Below are positions 1-9,800 of a stretch of 64,000 bases of DNA, one piece after another; positions within the stretch are counted from its first letter, which is position 1; every line of letters starts with the position of its first letter. Both the position numbers and the translations under genes were made by a program. The stretch lies in contig JAQISU010000094.1 of assembly GCA_029339505.1 (NCBI GenBank), positions 8,512,501-8,576,500 on the forward strand, written 5' to 3'. Source of the DNA: Unio delphinus. Lineage: Eukaryota; Mollusca; Bivalvia; Unionida; Unionidae. The notes under the pieces are model-generated. The model did no database searches. It worked only from the letters and a program-made list of their open reading frames with translations, and had not been told where the DNA came from.

Positions 1-378
1 AAGAGATAATTCCACCCGAATGAAATACTAAACATAACAATAACACTGCTACAAGATGTCAAAGCAAGAATAAATATTTTTTCTATACTTAGTCACATAA
101 GAAGAGCCAGCATATAGGTAACAAAGTTCATTTCTCGAAAATTTTAATTTGTAAGATGATAAAATGTGTTACTAAGATTATGATAAAAAAATGCGGTAAA
201 CATCAGGTACAATAGTTTTTTCATGGGAAATACTAAGGTCCTAGATCCTCACTCTAAAAAAATTGTACTTTTATTGATACTAATCTTAAAATTTAGCCCA
301 CACACTCATATAGAAAATATTAGCTATTTATCATTGGCTTACAAAATTAAAGGTTACTGGTCAAGTAATAAGATAAAG
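1..378. other. AT-rich non-coding DNA
   Basis: No gene, structural RNA or repeat structure was recognised in this stretch; every reading frame is short. Confidence 0.6.

Positions 379-439
<61 letters not shown>
379..439. repeat. (TA)n microsatellite
   Basis: Perfect TA dinucleotide run of about 30 units. It is one of ten such arrays in the window; the peptides of alternating Ile and Tyr that it encodes are artefacts. Confidence 0.97.
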
Positions 440-441
<2 letters not shown>

Positions 442-879
442 ATATACATATGGAGAAAAAGTAACAAATACAGATTAAAATATAAAACACCTCCCACAAA
501 GAAATATTTATACCCGGAAGGCTTCTTTGAAATATTAGTCAATATACATTGATTGAAAATTACACATAATATACATACAGCAATATAATATTTCTGTACA
601 TGTGAAAGTGCTTATGTAATTAGATTATGATTTCCTGTGACATGCCTGATATCAAGTGTGTTCATGCATGTCATAGAATTAGAAGGAAAAAAATGTTATG
701 CATGAGAGGAGTGCACTTTCCCCATTGTATTCTCAAGCCATAGGGATTAGTGTTAAATTTATTTTTCATTTGATATGCGAAGTTTTTTGAGTTTGTATTG
801 TCATATCGTGTATTATTCATTTATTACAACGCAGATTTGAAATGTTGTGAACTGTGATTTTCAAGTTGATATTAAGAGT
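440..879. other. AT-rich non-coding DNA
   Basis: No feature supported. It lies beyond the presumed 3' end of the minus-strand Gypsy remnant. Confidence 0.5.
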
Positions 880-1559
880 CTAATGTAGTAGCATCTTCCA
901 GAATTCATTATTAACAGTTTGGTTTTATTGTAGCTAACGAGTCTAACGGGTGTAATGAGGCTAACGAACTAACAAGCTAACGAGTGTAGCACACGAGTTT
1001 AAGCTGACGAGTTTACCTGATGCGTAGAGCTGCCTATATGTATGTACGTATGTCTGTACATGTGGTGCAGTAACGACTGTAGACGTGGCTAATTCAAGGG
1101 TGATGTATGCTGTCTGTACGTATGGATACGTATGACTGTACACGTGGTGGATCCATGAAGGGTGCGAGCGGCCGATACAAATCTGGGCCAACCCAAGGGA
1201 CATGGTGAAACTGTGCGGTTATGAATTGAACTTATGTACAAGGATAAAGAAGCACATCTTTGTTCCAATTGTTGTTTCAATTGGTACATTTGTATTTACA
1301 TGAGATTATTTTGAATCTTAGTTGAATTCCAGAAGATTTCTGAATCTTACTAACAATGCAGAACATTTGAAATGTATTTGAAAACTTGAGATTGTTTGAA
1401 TCTCAATCCTAGTCTATACGTGAAATTATGCGAATATCTTACAGTGCATACTATTATTTGAAACTGAGGTTTCTTAAATCTGTTTGTCAGATAGATATAA
1501 TATTATTGGTTTATTTTCAATGTGTAAATGTTAGTATACAGTGATTGGATCAATTGTAT
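880..1559 (-). other. possible 3' LTR region of the Gypsy remnant
   Basis: This non-coding segment lies directly downstream, on the minus strand, of the RNase H remnant, where a 3' LTR would be expected. On the minus strand it carries an AATAAA signal (plus-strand TTTATT at about 923-928). Next to this is a short degenerate repeat built on CTAACGAGT/CTCGTTAGC (about 935-1010). I could not find a matching 5' LTR near 6.9-8 kb, so the LTR identity is inference from position only. It could equally be unrelated flanking DNA. Confidence 0.25.
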
Positions 1560-2135
1560 GTTGAGAGCGTGTGAGAATCATTGTATTTATACTTCATATA
1601 TTTTTCTTTACAATTAAGTTCATACATTTTCATCTTTCAATTTTGTATTTGAGTTATTCACTTGATCCAAAATCCACTCGGTTTCAATTCTGCGACAATG
1701 CAAAATCAAACTCTACCTTAATAATCTCTGAGTTTTGTGTTTCATCTTGCCAATGAACGTAAGCGGGGTGTTATAACTAAATACAATAATAGGAGGAGCT
1801 GAACTAATATACTCTTCAAAGTGCTGCGGACAATATCCAAGCAAAAAATATTCCGTATTATTGTGGAATAATTTCTCTGATGCTTATTTATTTTTATAAT
1901 AGCCCATTTGAAGATCTACACCATTTTTGTTTCTTGAATCAATACTCCACCAACCTCAACATCGCTTGGTCTTGAACAGTTTTCATACCAATGAAACGTT
2001 TTTAAACTCAATCTAAACAGATTGAGTTCAATAATGATTTAAAAATTGGAGCAAAATATTCGATATTATCCAACCATACCTAAAAACCACAACAGTTGCT
2101 ATTTTACTGTTAGACACTGGGATTTCAGACATAAC
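1560..2135 (-). pseudogene. Gypsy RT C-terminal/RNase H remnant
   Basis: Reading the minus strand with frame jumps, about 2070-2130 gives a FLGMVGYYRIFCSNF-like block. This is the RT-to-RNase H connection, consensus FLGM.GYYRKF.PNF. Positions 1934-1963 give SDVEVGGVLIQET (start of RNase H), 1865-1887 NKHQRNYSTI, 1779-1823 HFEEYISSAPPIIVF, and about 1700-1770 NTPLTFIGKMKHKTQRLLR. These occur in the order seen in Gypsy RNase H domains. Stops and single-base shifts separate the blocks, and the RT fingers and palm with the YxDD motif are absent. The segment lies downstream of the integrase remnant, which defines the unusual gene order. Confidence 0.75.
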
Positions 2136-2239
2136 CTTGACCTTAACTATATATGTTTAACTTGTCCTTGTCACACGATATGTTCTAGAAAGGTAAAACA
2201 AAAATTACACAACTAAATTGTACTTACCGGTAAATTAAT

Positions 2240-3645
2240 TGTCAACTTTGCATCACTATCGTCTCCAAGTAATCTTTCCAGGTGTCGGCAGTTGATGTTT
2301 TCGCCTCTCATGGGTATTCATAATATAGTTTAAATCACTTACTATGTTGTCCAACAGACCATAGTACCTAGTCTGAAAAGAAAAACGTGAAGGCTGAAAA
2401 CCTCTTTCCTTTGTATTTTTGTCATAGTTTAATTTAATCTTTTACTGAATAGAGTGCAAATTAAGTTTTTCAACTTTCTTTTTTAAATAATTCTGTTGTC
2501 CACTGACAGTATGTCCAAACACTAGATCAAAGAGACGACATTCTAAATATGATTTTTTTTTTAAAAATCGTTGCCAAACAACAGTAAATGCGTTAATGAA
2601 CACTTTCGTCCCAGTTTTTTCTGGTATCAAAACAATATAACGGAATCATATTATTCAAAGTTGAATGAAATCTTTCTAAAGCCGCATGGCTTTAAGTGAT
2701 AGAAGACTTAAATTACTTGATGCCTAATGCATGTAAAATTTCCTATAAAAAATCCAGGTATAAAAATGTATCCCTGATCCAAATTGCCAGAAAAGGGAAG
2801 GTCAAATTGTGTGAAAGAAAAATCTTTATCAAGGCTTTTACTATGGTTTTAGTTTTAATATTCCTCAAAGGAGTTTACTCTGGGAATCTTGTGGACGCAC
2901 TTATTATGGTCAACAAGTATTGGTTACCTAAATTAGTCTATGGTATTTTACCGACACAGTTTATCAATATTCTGCTATCAGTTCGTCATATGTAGGAATA
3001 GGTTGCATATGAACCTTACGTATCTTCTGATGGGGTTTTCCTACCAATTCACAAGCGTGATCTGCAGTATTTATGAACATCACCTTTTCTATATAAATAA
3101 TTCAAGATCTTGTGATAAATCTTTTTGATCACTAAACAAACAACCAAAAGAGTTTCATGGGCAAGAAACAGAATTTCCTGTCTATACGAATAGTAACAAC
3201 AATTTGATAGCTCACTGACCACTCATCACCAGCCGATCCTTCATATGTCTCCATCAATTTTCTTATAAGGACGCCATCCATTTGTAAAATAACTTAACAA
3301 ACAGGTACTTCTGTGGATTCAGTTTGCTAATAGTCCTCTGAATCAAACAGGAGATCTCTGGATCTTGTTCCTGTTCGACATCGAGTAATTATCGTTTGTC
3401 ACCCTGATTGGAATAAAGACAATGAGCAGATGAAAATGACAACTTTGATGAATATTATTTGAGTAATGCAAACGAGGAGTAACAGCGGAATCATAAAAAG
3501 CTTTACCAATGTATATTTCAGATAAGGGAATCATGTCCTGTGCAACATCACTCAGTTTCTTTGCCATAGCTTTAGTAACTGTACAAGATGGGTTTAAGTG
3601 AGGGATTTTTTTTCTCAATACAATCGACATTCTTATCCAAAAAAG
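2240..3645 (-). pseudogene. Gypsy integrase remnant
   Basis: Minus-strand blocks in order: a linker NPSCTVTKAMAKKLSDV (about 3545-3600), then SVSYQIVV and LAHET with a degraded HHCC zinc site (KYCRS kept near 3060-3078, the last Cys lost). The core follows with GNQYLLTIISASTRFPE and NIKTKTIVKAL (2830-2930), then HALGIK, ALERFH, and DLVFGHTVSG near 2510. The C-terminal block YYG..DN.VSDLNYI.NTHERRK sits at about 2300-2370 and is typical of these integrases. The first catalytic Asp block reads ILINCVG where ILIDCVG is expected. Several stops and frameshifts are present. Integrase should join the cDNA to host DNA; this copy cannot. Confidence 0.82.
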
Positions 3646-3649
3646 ACTT

Positions 3650-5258
3650 GTGGATTAACTAAAACCTTATCCAAATTATCCCACTACAGTACTAAGATCA
3701 CTGAGAGTTCCAGCAGTAAAAAGCTCTTTGGAATTACTAACAAACCAATGTCAAGGAACATATGTACGCCAAGTCCAACTACCCACTCTCCAGTAGACCT
3801 TCCTGACCTATTTGAAAATTTCGTCCGTGATAAGATACACATCTTTAGAGATACGCTTGACAACACAATTTCAATTGACTCGATGTCATCATACAGTTGC
3901 GATACAGAATTTCAGCGACAACCGTCAGCAACATTTGAACCTGTCTCTATGGATTTAGTTACGGACAATCGTGATGAAGAGTGCACCAAAGTCATGTGAA
4001 CTTGATCGAATTCCAGCACCACTGCTGCTTTAGTGCTTATATCCAATATTGCCTTCACAAACTGATGTTATGAATACCTCTCTCTTATCCAAGACATTGT
4101 AATGCCTCTGCTAAAGAATACAAAACTTGACCATAACAATTTAAAGAACTACCACAAAGTTCTAATCTCCCGTTCATTTAAAAAATATTAGAAAAAGTTG
4201 TTATAGCCTAACTTGTATATAATCTAAATTCAAATTGTCTTTAGCAATGACCATTCTGCATATCGCCCTTGCCGCAGTACTGAAACTACTGTTCTGAAAG
4301 TATTTAATGACATTCACTCTGCTTTGGATAGCAAAAAGATTACAGTCCTCACCTTCATTAATTTGTCAGCGGCATTTGACACAATAAACCATGATATATT
4401 ATTTCACCATTTCCATCATGTATGTGGTATTCAATACAGCTTTACTGTGGTTTAAGTCCTACTTAGTCAACAGGACTCAACTGTATCTGCAAATGTAATA
4501 CACTCCAGTCCAGTTGATATATGTTGTGGTACTCCACAGGGGGCTGTTCTTGGACCTGTTCGCTTCATTCACATTGCAGCAACATGTCATGAACATATGC
4601 AAGACTGCAATTCTTGAGCTGAGACGGATCAGCTCCATTCGCAAATATCGTTCAGTTGATGCCACTAAACACTCGTGTGTTCATTAATACTTTCAAGACT
4701 GGACTATTGTAATTCAATTCTGTCTGGTTCATCTCAATATCCACTCCAGAAACTTCAACAAGTTCAAAACACAGCTGCTCTGATCATCCTTAGAGTACCA
4801 CGATCAGAGCACATCTCCCCGCTGCTATGTATCCTACACTGGGTATCCATTTGATCCAGAATCAAACACAAAGATTGTTCTCTGTGTTACATTTCACTGA
4901 CGGACTCCAGTCCAACATACCTATCGGGCCTCACCCATGTACACACACAATCAAGATACTTACGCTCCTCTTCTGACAACGTTCTTATGTATACCAGGGT
5001 CCAGCGATGGTGGAACGAATTGCAATTAGACTCAAAGACACAGTGTTCCCTTTCGAAAGTGCTCTTAAAACTAACCTTTTTCGACTGTAAGAACAAACTT
5101 AAATAACCTAATAATGTTTCCTACCTTAAATATTTTCATCATGTTTTTATGTTTTCTAATTGCATGGTGTTCGTTTTGTTTTTTGCTTTTTTGTGGTCAT
5201 ATCATTATAGATGTTGTACAGCGTTTGATCTTCTAAATATTAGTTGATATACAAAGTC

Positions 5259-5322
<64 letters not shown>

Positions 5323-5330
5323 ATTATTAT
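3650..5330 (+). mobile_element. 5'-truncated L2/CR1-like LINE
   Basis: The plus strand encodes broken pieces of a non-LTR reverse transcriptase. From 3690 comes ESSSSKKLFGITNKPMS, followed by PVDLPDLFENFVRDKI, then CELDRIPAPLLL after a frameshift near 3990. The RT continues with SAYRPCRSTETTVLKVFND (about 4255) and motif A FINLSAAFDTINHDIL (about 4350-4398), where consensus has FxDLSAAFD. GTPQGAVLGP is at about 4530-4560. The C-terminal region includes DYCNS, LQKLQ.VQNTAA and RSEHISPLL near 4700-4830. A tail motif resembling the AAGCGC..TATA end of L2 elements runs into (ATT)n at 5262. The apurinic endonuclease half is missing, consistent with 5' truncation. It sits inside the Gypsy remnant and is therefore the younger insertion. 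Confidence 0.85.
5262..5330. repeat. (ATT)n tail of the LINE
   Basis: About 23 ATT units with one interruption (ATTAATT) directly follow the LINE 3' end. This is the typical simple-repeat tail of L2-type elements and marks the insertion boundary. Confidence 0.92.
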
Positions 5331-5700
5331 CTCCATCTAAGTCATTGTATATAAATAAGTGAATGCCCTCGATGAGTAAAGACCACACCGTTTCGACTGT
5401 CAGGGATCCTGAGCTCAAGTCTGGCGACACAATTTACACAATGGAGAATAACATTAACAAAGCCGCACTCTATTCCCTGAATAAGAACACTTTCATTAGA
5501 AGAAGACTTCTAACAAAAAGGTAAGTACCTGATAATAAAGACTGAAGCTCTCGTTTCGCTTAAAATTTAATAGGGATATAATTCTCAGGATCACTAATAA
5601 GTGATACTAAACCCTTTTCAATGAATGGTTTTTATTTCGCCATATTAAAATCAGATTGTGGTTTGTTTGACTCAACAAATGTATCGCTTTCACAACATGA
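5331..5700 (-). pseudogene. Gypsy protease remnant
   Basis: On the minus strand the sequence gives GLVSLISDPENYIPIK, then a damaged active-site region (about 5538-5575) where the expected DTGA triad is scrambled. QSLL, IQGIECGFVNV and LLIEGIHLFIYNDLDGDN follow. The last block corresponds to the end of the aspartic protease and runs up to the LINE tail at 5330. The integrase linker resumes on the other side of the LINE near 3640, which shows that the LINE split a contiguous PR-INT junction. The family assignment is from remembered consensus; the contiguity across the LINE is inferred. Confidence 0.68.
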
Positions 5701-6850
5701 TCATAACCTTGACCTTTTAGACATAAGAGCATTTTGAATAGCTCTCTGTTGCGTCTGCTGCTCATTGTTCAATCTGAAACAATCAGAAATAACGTGCCCC
5801 TTCTTCTGGCAACAGCTGCATATAGGATGAGATAATGAATTCTGATCAGTCTTATCAGAAACTTGATTCCTTAAAGTTGTGCCACTTTGAGATTTGAGAG
5901 TGCTCGTATGAGACTGGAATGGCTTTTATAAAAAAAAAAAGCTGCTAAGTGGAAGAATTATTGAGAAAGGAAACTATTATGAATGAATAAATAATAAATG
6001 TCAGCTGTACGAACAGCGTTTTCTAATGTATCGACATTGTTTTCATCTAGATGGGTCTAAACATCATTATGAACGCAATTTCCAAACTCTTCAGTTAAAA
6101 AGACATATGTTTGGTCAGTTGATTTTCTACAATTCCTTAAACCTTGTCGATACCAATTCATAATTCTTCAAAATACATTCCTTAATGAATACATCATTCT
6201 GAGTACTGTGCTATACTGATAGTAAAGTATAAATTTCACGAGATTTTCCATTGCTATAATAGAGTCCAATGCTCTCTTTGATATTTAAAATTTTCAGCAA
6301 TTTTTCAAAATAAGGAAAGTATTAACCTACTTCTTTTGCTTGAAAGGATACTAACATTATATTTCTGGTAAAATAAAAAAACATGAATATTTGCGTCAAG
6401 TGGGGTTGTGATTTCCACTTGCAAGTTATGATTCTTTTATTTAAATTCCTTTTCTTCCTTTTCTCTTTCTCTCTGCAAATGTATTCTCTCCGCCTCTTCA
6501 GTTGCATTAGTTTATCTATCTTCCCTTTCCTCTTTCTAAAAATGCAGTTGTCTTTCTTTTTTCTGCAACTTGGTTTGTTTTTCTTATTTCCGCTTTCTCC
6601 AGTTGAATTTGTCTTTTTTCTTTCCCATTCTGAAAATGAAGTATTCTGAAGTCTGCTTCCATCTTGTGTTTTAAATTCAATCCGTTTAATTTCATGACTG
6701 TAGCCAGGAAAAAGACTTTTTAAAAAATCAAACCCAAAACACCTTTTTCTTGCTTCGTTAAGTGATCATTTGTCTCAGAAAGATAATATTGTCTGGCAAG
6801 CTGGAGTAATTCATCCTTTTTCAAGGAGTCTAATCGTTCCTGCGTACGAT
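5701..6850 (-). pseudogene. Gypsy gag remnant with CCHC zinc knuckle
   Basis: On the minus strand LDSLKKDELLQLARQYYLS (about 6770-6840) is the gag N-terminus. It is followed by a charged Glu/Lys/Arg-rich segment (about 6340-6600) and blocks resembling YF..FEKIAENLK, HWTLL.....GKSREIY and LDENNVDTLENAVRTAD (about 6010-6320). A clean CX2CX4HX4C zinc knuckle (CSCCQKKGHVISDC) spans 5779-5820. Gag would form the particle and bind RNA through the knuckle. The frame is broken repeatedly and a piece seems deleted around 6100. Upstream of 6850 the element is lost into a (TA)n array. Confidence 0.75.
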
Positions 6851-6916
6851 TTAAAAATAAAGTTCACTTTAGATTTAGATGAAATTGTGAAAGTTTGCTG
6901 GTTTCACAATTGATTT

Positions 6917-7107
<191 letters not shown>

Positions 7108-7317
7108 TATTGTCTTAAATATTCAATCGCTACAGTCTCTATCCTGTCTCACTTTGTTGCTAAATCTGTGTGTATGTGTTTTAATTCCTTGCACATATCA
7201 GCTTGGGCTTCCATAATTGATTTATTTAATTCTTCAAAACAATCTGTATGGGATTATTGCCAGTCCTTGTTAAAATGTGATATCCTAACTTCATGTTTTC
7301 TCAAATATCTATTTGCT

Positions 7318-7620
7318 ATTGTTATTGTTGTTTTTGTTGTTGGTAGTGATGATGGTGGTGTTACTGTTTGGGGTTTAACGCCTTTTCTAAGCACGTGATA
7401 GGCAATATACGGCGGCTAGTATAGCTGGTGGAGAAAGAACCCAGGAAAACCTTGATAGGAACCACCTACACACTGGAAAACCTTGATAGGAACCACCTAC
7501 CCACTGGAAGCTACTGGCAAGCTTTTTCACATAGCACCACTAGTCGAGCCCGAGATTCAAATCCACGCAGACAGAGGTGAAATGGCAGTGATCCGTAACG
7601 GAGAACGCTTTAGGCCTTAA
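7318..7620 (-). mobile_element. tRNA-derived SINE, family A copy 1
   Basis: This is the reverse complement of the family A structure seen best at 15895-16155. It has a (CAA)n-like tail (7318-7340), the conserved body (GGGTTTAACGCC, GGCAATATACGGCGGC, GAAGCTACTGGCAAGC), and a tRNA-like head at about 7545-7618 (ATTCAAATCCACGCAGACAG, with a degraded box B). The body contains an internal direct duplication of about 30 bp (7446-7505). The copy is old and divergent, and I saw no clear target-site duplication. Confidence 0.8.
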
Positions 7621-7685
7621 CCTGTAACATCAAGGATGGGAAAACTGCTAATGTTGATAATGAAGAAAGTATTGATCTTGAATGC

Positions 7686-7774
7686 TTGATAGGATTCTCA
7701 AATCCACACAGTTAGAGGTGAGATGAGAGTGATTTTCAAAACCGAGCACTTTAGAAATGACGGCTACCTGGGGC
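7686..7774 (-). mobile_element. SINE family A, tRNA-like head fragment
   Basis: The reverse complement of the tRNA-like head appears again, only about 65 bp from copy 1. TCAAATCCACACAGTTAGAG, GTGAGATG.GAGTGATT and GACGGCTACCTGGGGC align with the head of the 15.9 kb copy. No body follows, so it is a head-only fragment or part of a duplicated insertion. Confidence 0.6.
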
Positions 7775-8731
7775 ATTCAATATAACTGTAAAGTTATCGA
7801 TATTTAGTTTAAGGCAATGAGTTTCGTGGCATATGCTGCTAATTATAACTCACACCTGAGTTCAAATTAACATATGTGCCAATAGTGTAATAATGCAGGA
7901 ATATTATACCTCTGACGCTCTTGAACAAATGAATACAATTAATCGTCTCAAGGCCTTTCTTAAGATTCCATCTAGTAATAATCTTCAGAAAAAGATGTCA
8001 TGTTTTGAACGATACAACATGTATATAGAGACGTCAATGTGACCTTTACTTATATTTTGGTGTTGTCTTAAAACGCCGTCTTATCTATTGATTTAATTTA
8101 GATTTTCATTTGATTTTGAATTGATAACTTGGATAATGTAATCACTTTGCTTACATATATAGTTCGAAAGGAAATGAGTTTATTTCGGTATAGTTTTATG
8201 TTCATTCCCATTTTATTTGGTTTCATTCATCTTCTAATAATTTTACAACACGTAAGATTTATCTGTCATATGAGTTCCATATAGCGTCTATTATATGTGT
8301 AAAACTAACCAAATTTGTGTGCATAAGTTTAAATAGTTTTTATTTTATTAACAAAACTTGGATCGACGCCTTCCAAATTGTTTTCTGAATTATTACCTTT
8401 TATATTTTGTATCGGCAATCTGCATTAAATACATGCATGGAACGCGATAACACCGTTTCTATTGCTATGACATAATTCAGTCTTCTTATACATTCTTAAC
8501 TAATAGCCTGTCTTTCGGTTTTACTCGAAACCAATTTAGAAACTATTGGAAACAATTATCTTTATGCGCTAAATGAATTAACACGATCAGTCGTATTGTG
8601 TGGCGATATGAGGAATTTGGGGCGAACGATTTTAAACAAGGTAAAAACAATTATAGGGCATAACGATTACAATAATAATGTATATGTTTTCTAATAAATG
8701 GCATCATGTTTAGATATGATTACACAATATC

Positions 8732-8783
8732 CTACCTGTCCTTCTTGACGTACCTGTCCTTCTTGACGTACCTGTCCTTCTTG
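8732..8783. repeat. 18-bp tandem triplication
   Basis: Three consecutive copies of TACCTGTCCTTCTTGACG, the third diverging at its end. Confidence 0.9.
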
Positions 8784-8910
8784 ATTCCATGGATGCATCT
8801 TTAGGTTTAAGAAAAAGATCTGTTTGTAGTCAAAGACCAAATAAATGTATTTCGAGGATTTTGTTTGTTCTTAAACAATGTAAGAAAGGAAGTCATTTCA
8901 ATTTTTTTCA

Positions 8911-8929
8911 GGGGTGGGGTTGGGTGGGG
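8911..8929 (+). other. G-quadruplex-type motif
   Basis: Four G tracts separated by 1-2 bases (GGGGTGGGGTTGGGTGGGG) satisfy the canonical G3+N1-7 pattern. A C-rich stretch at 9007-9026 could pair with it imperfectly. Function is unknown. Confidence 0.7.
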
Positions 8930-9734
8930 CAAAACACGACGGACATGTTAAACTTCGTATATAGGCTACAACAAGTTTACAGCAAGTGCACATTCGGGTT
9001 GTGATGCCCCCAATCCCCCTCCCACCAATTATGTCATTAAGTGTAAGCATTACGTTCTATAAACTTGGTGCTGGAAGAAAATTTCAGAGGTTATCAGATA
9101 CAAAATGATTCCTTAATGTTAGGTCAGGCCCAGATAAAGAATTTCGCGAATAAAGGCTGAATTCTCAAAACATTGTGAGTAGGGTTATATGTTGCATGAT
9201 GTTAGAATGAACATGGAATAGAGCGTGCATGCAGTATTTTTTTTTCCAATAGCAAAAAGATTCCTCTTTGTCCAAGAAAGGAATGATCTTGTTTCAGTGG
9301 TCGCCATATCACCGAGTTGCATTTATATCCATGAAACGACAACGAACTTGATGAAGTACTGAAGAATTTCGAAAAGAAAACGGGCCCATCGTGTGGATTT
9401 TATCTTTGCAGATTTAGAAAGTTCTCAGGAGACTGGAATTCTCATTGTTAATTTCTTTGTGGTTCATCGCACTTGAGAGAAGCGCATTAAAGAAACTTTA
9501 TTTGATCACTGTCAAATTGTAACGTGAAATTAGTCACTAAAACTAAATTCTGTCATACTGTGACAAATGAATGAATGAAAAATATGTGGGTAATTCCAAC
9601 GGCAATATATCTATGTTGATTTCAGTTAGATTGCCGATAAATTCCAGCATTATACATTTCCCTCCAAAAAAGAATGAACATGTTGCAAATAGACTTATAA
9701 CAATGGTACTAACAGCTTGCTCGCTAAGGCATTA

Positions 9735-9800
9735 AGAGGCTAGTGTTATGACTAGCAGAACGAGCGTCGGGATAATGTGACTGGGTCGAATTCCATACTA
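9735..9800 (+). mobile_element. possible tRNA-derived SINE fragment
   Basis: ATGACTAGCAGAACGAGCGT followed by GACTGGGTCGAATTCC resembles the D-arm to box B half of a tRNA-like SINE head (box B GGTTCGANTCC with one missing T). No box A or tail is clear. Weak call. Confidence 0.3.

Larger units (their letters stand above)
1560..6850 (-). mobile_element. decayed Ty3/Gypsy LTR retrotransposon, integrase upstream of RNase H
   Basis: Remnants of gag, protease, integrase, the end of RT and RNase H follow one another on the minus strand from high to low coordinates. An L2-like LINE (3650-5330, plus strand) interrupts the element between the protease and the integrase linker. Each part is recognisable only through frameshifts and stops, so the element is dead. 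The gag-PR-INT-RT/RH order differs from the usual PR-RT-RH-INT and matches the Gmr1-type order known for some Ty3/Gypsy elements. Most of the RT has been deleted. No LTR pair was identified; a (TA)n array at 6921 follows the start of gag and may have replaced the 5' end. Confidence 0.8.

Noticed and set aside
2696..2995. 99-codon plus-strand frame
   Set aside because: Antisense shadow of the integrase remnant.
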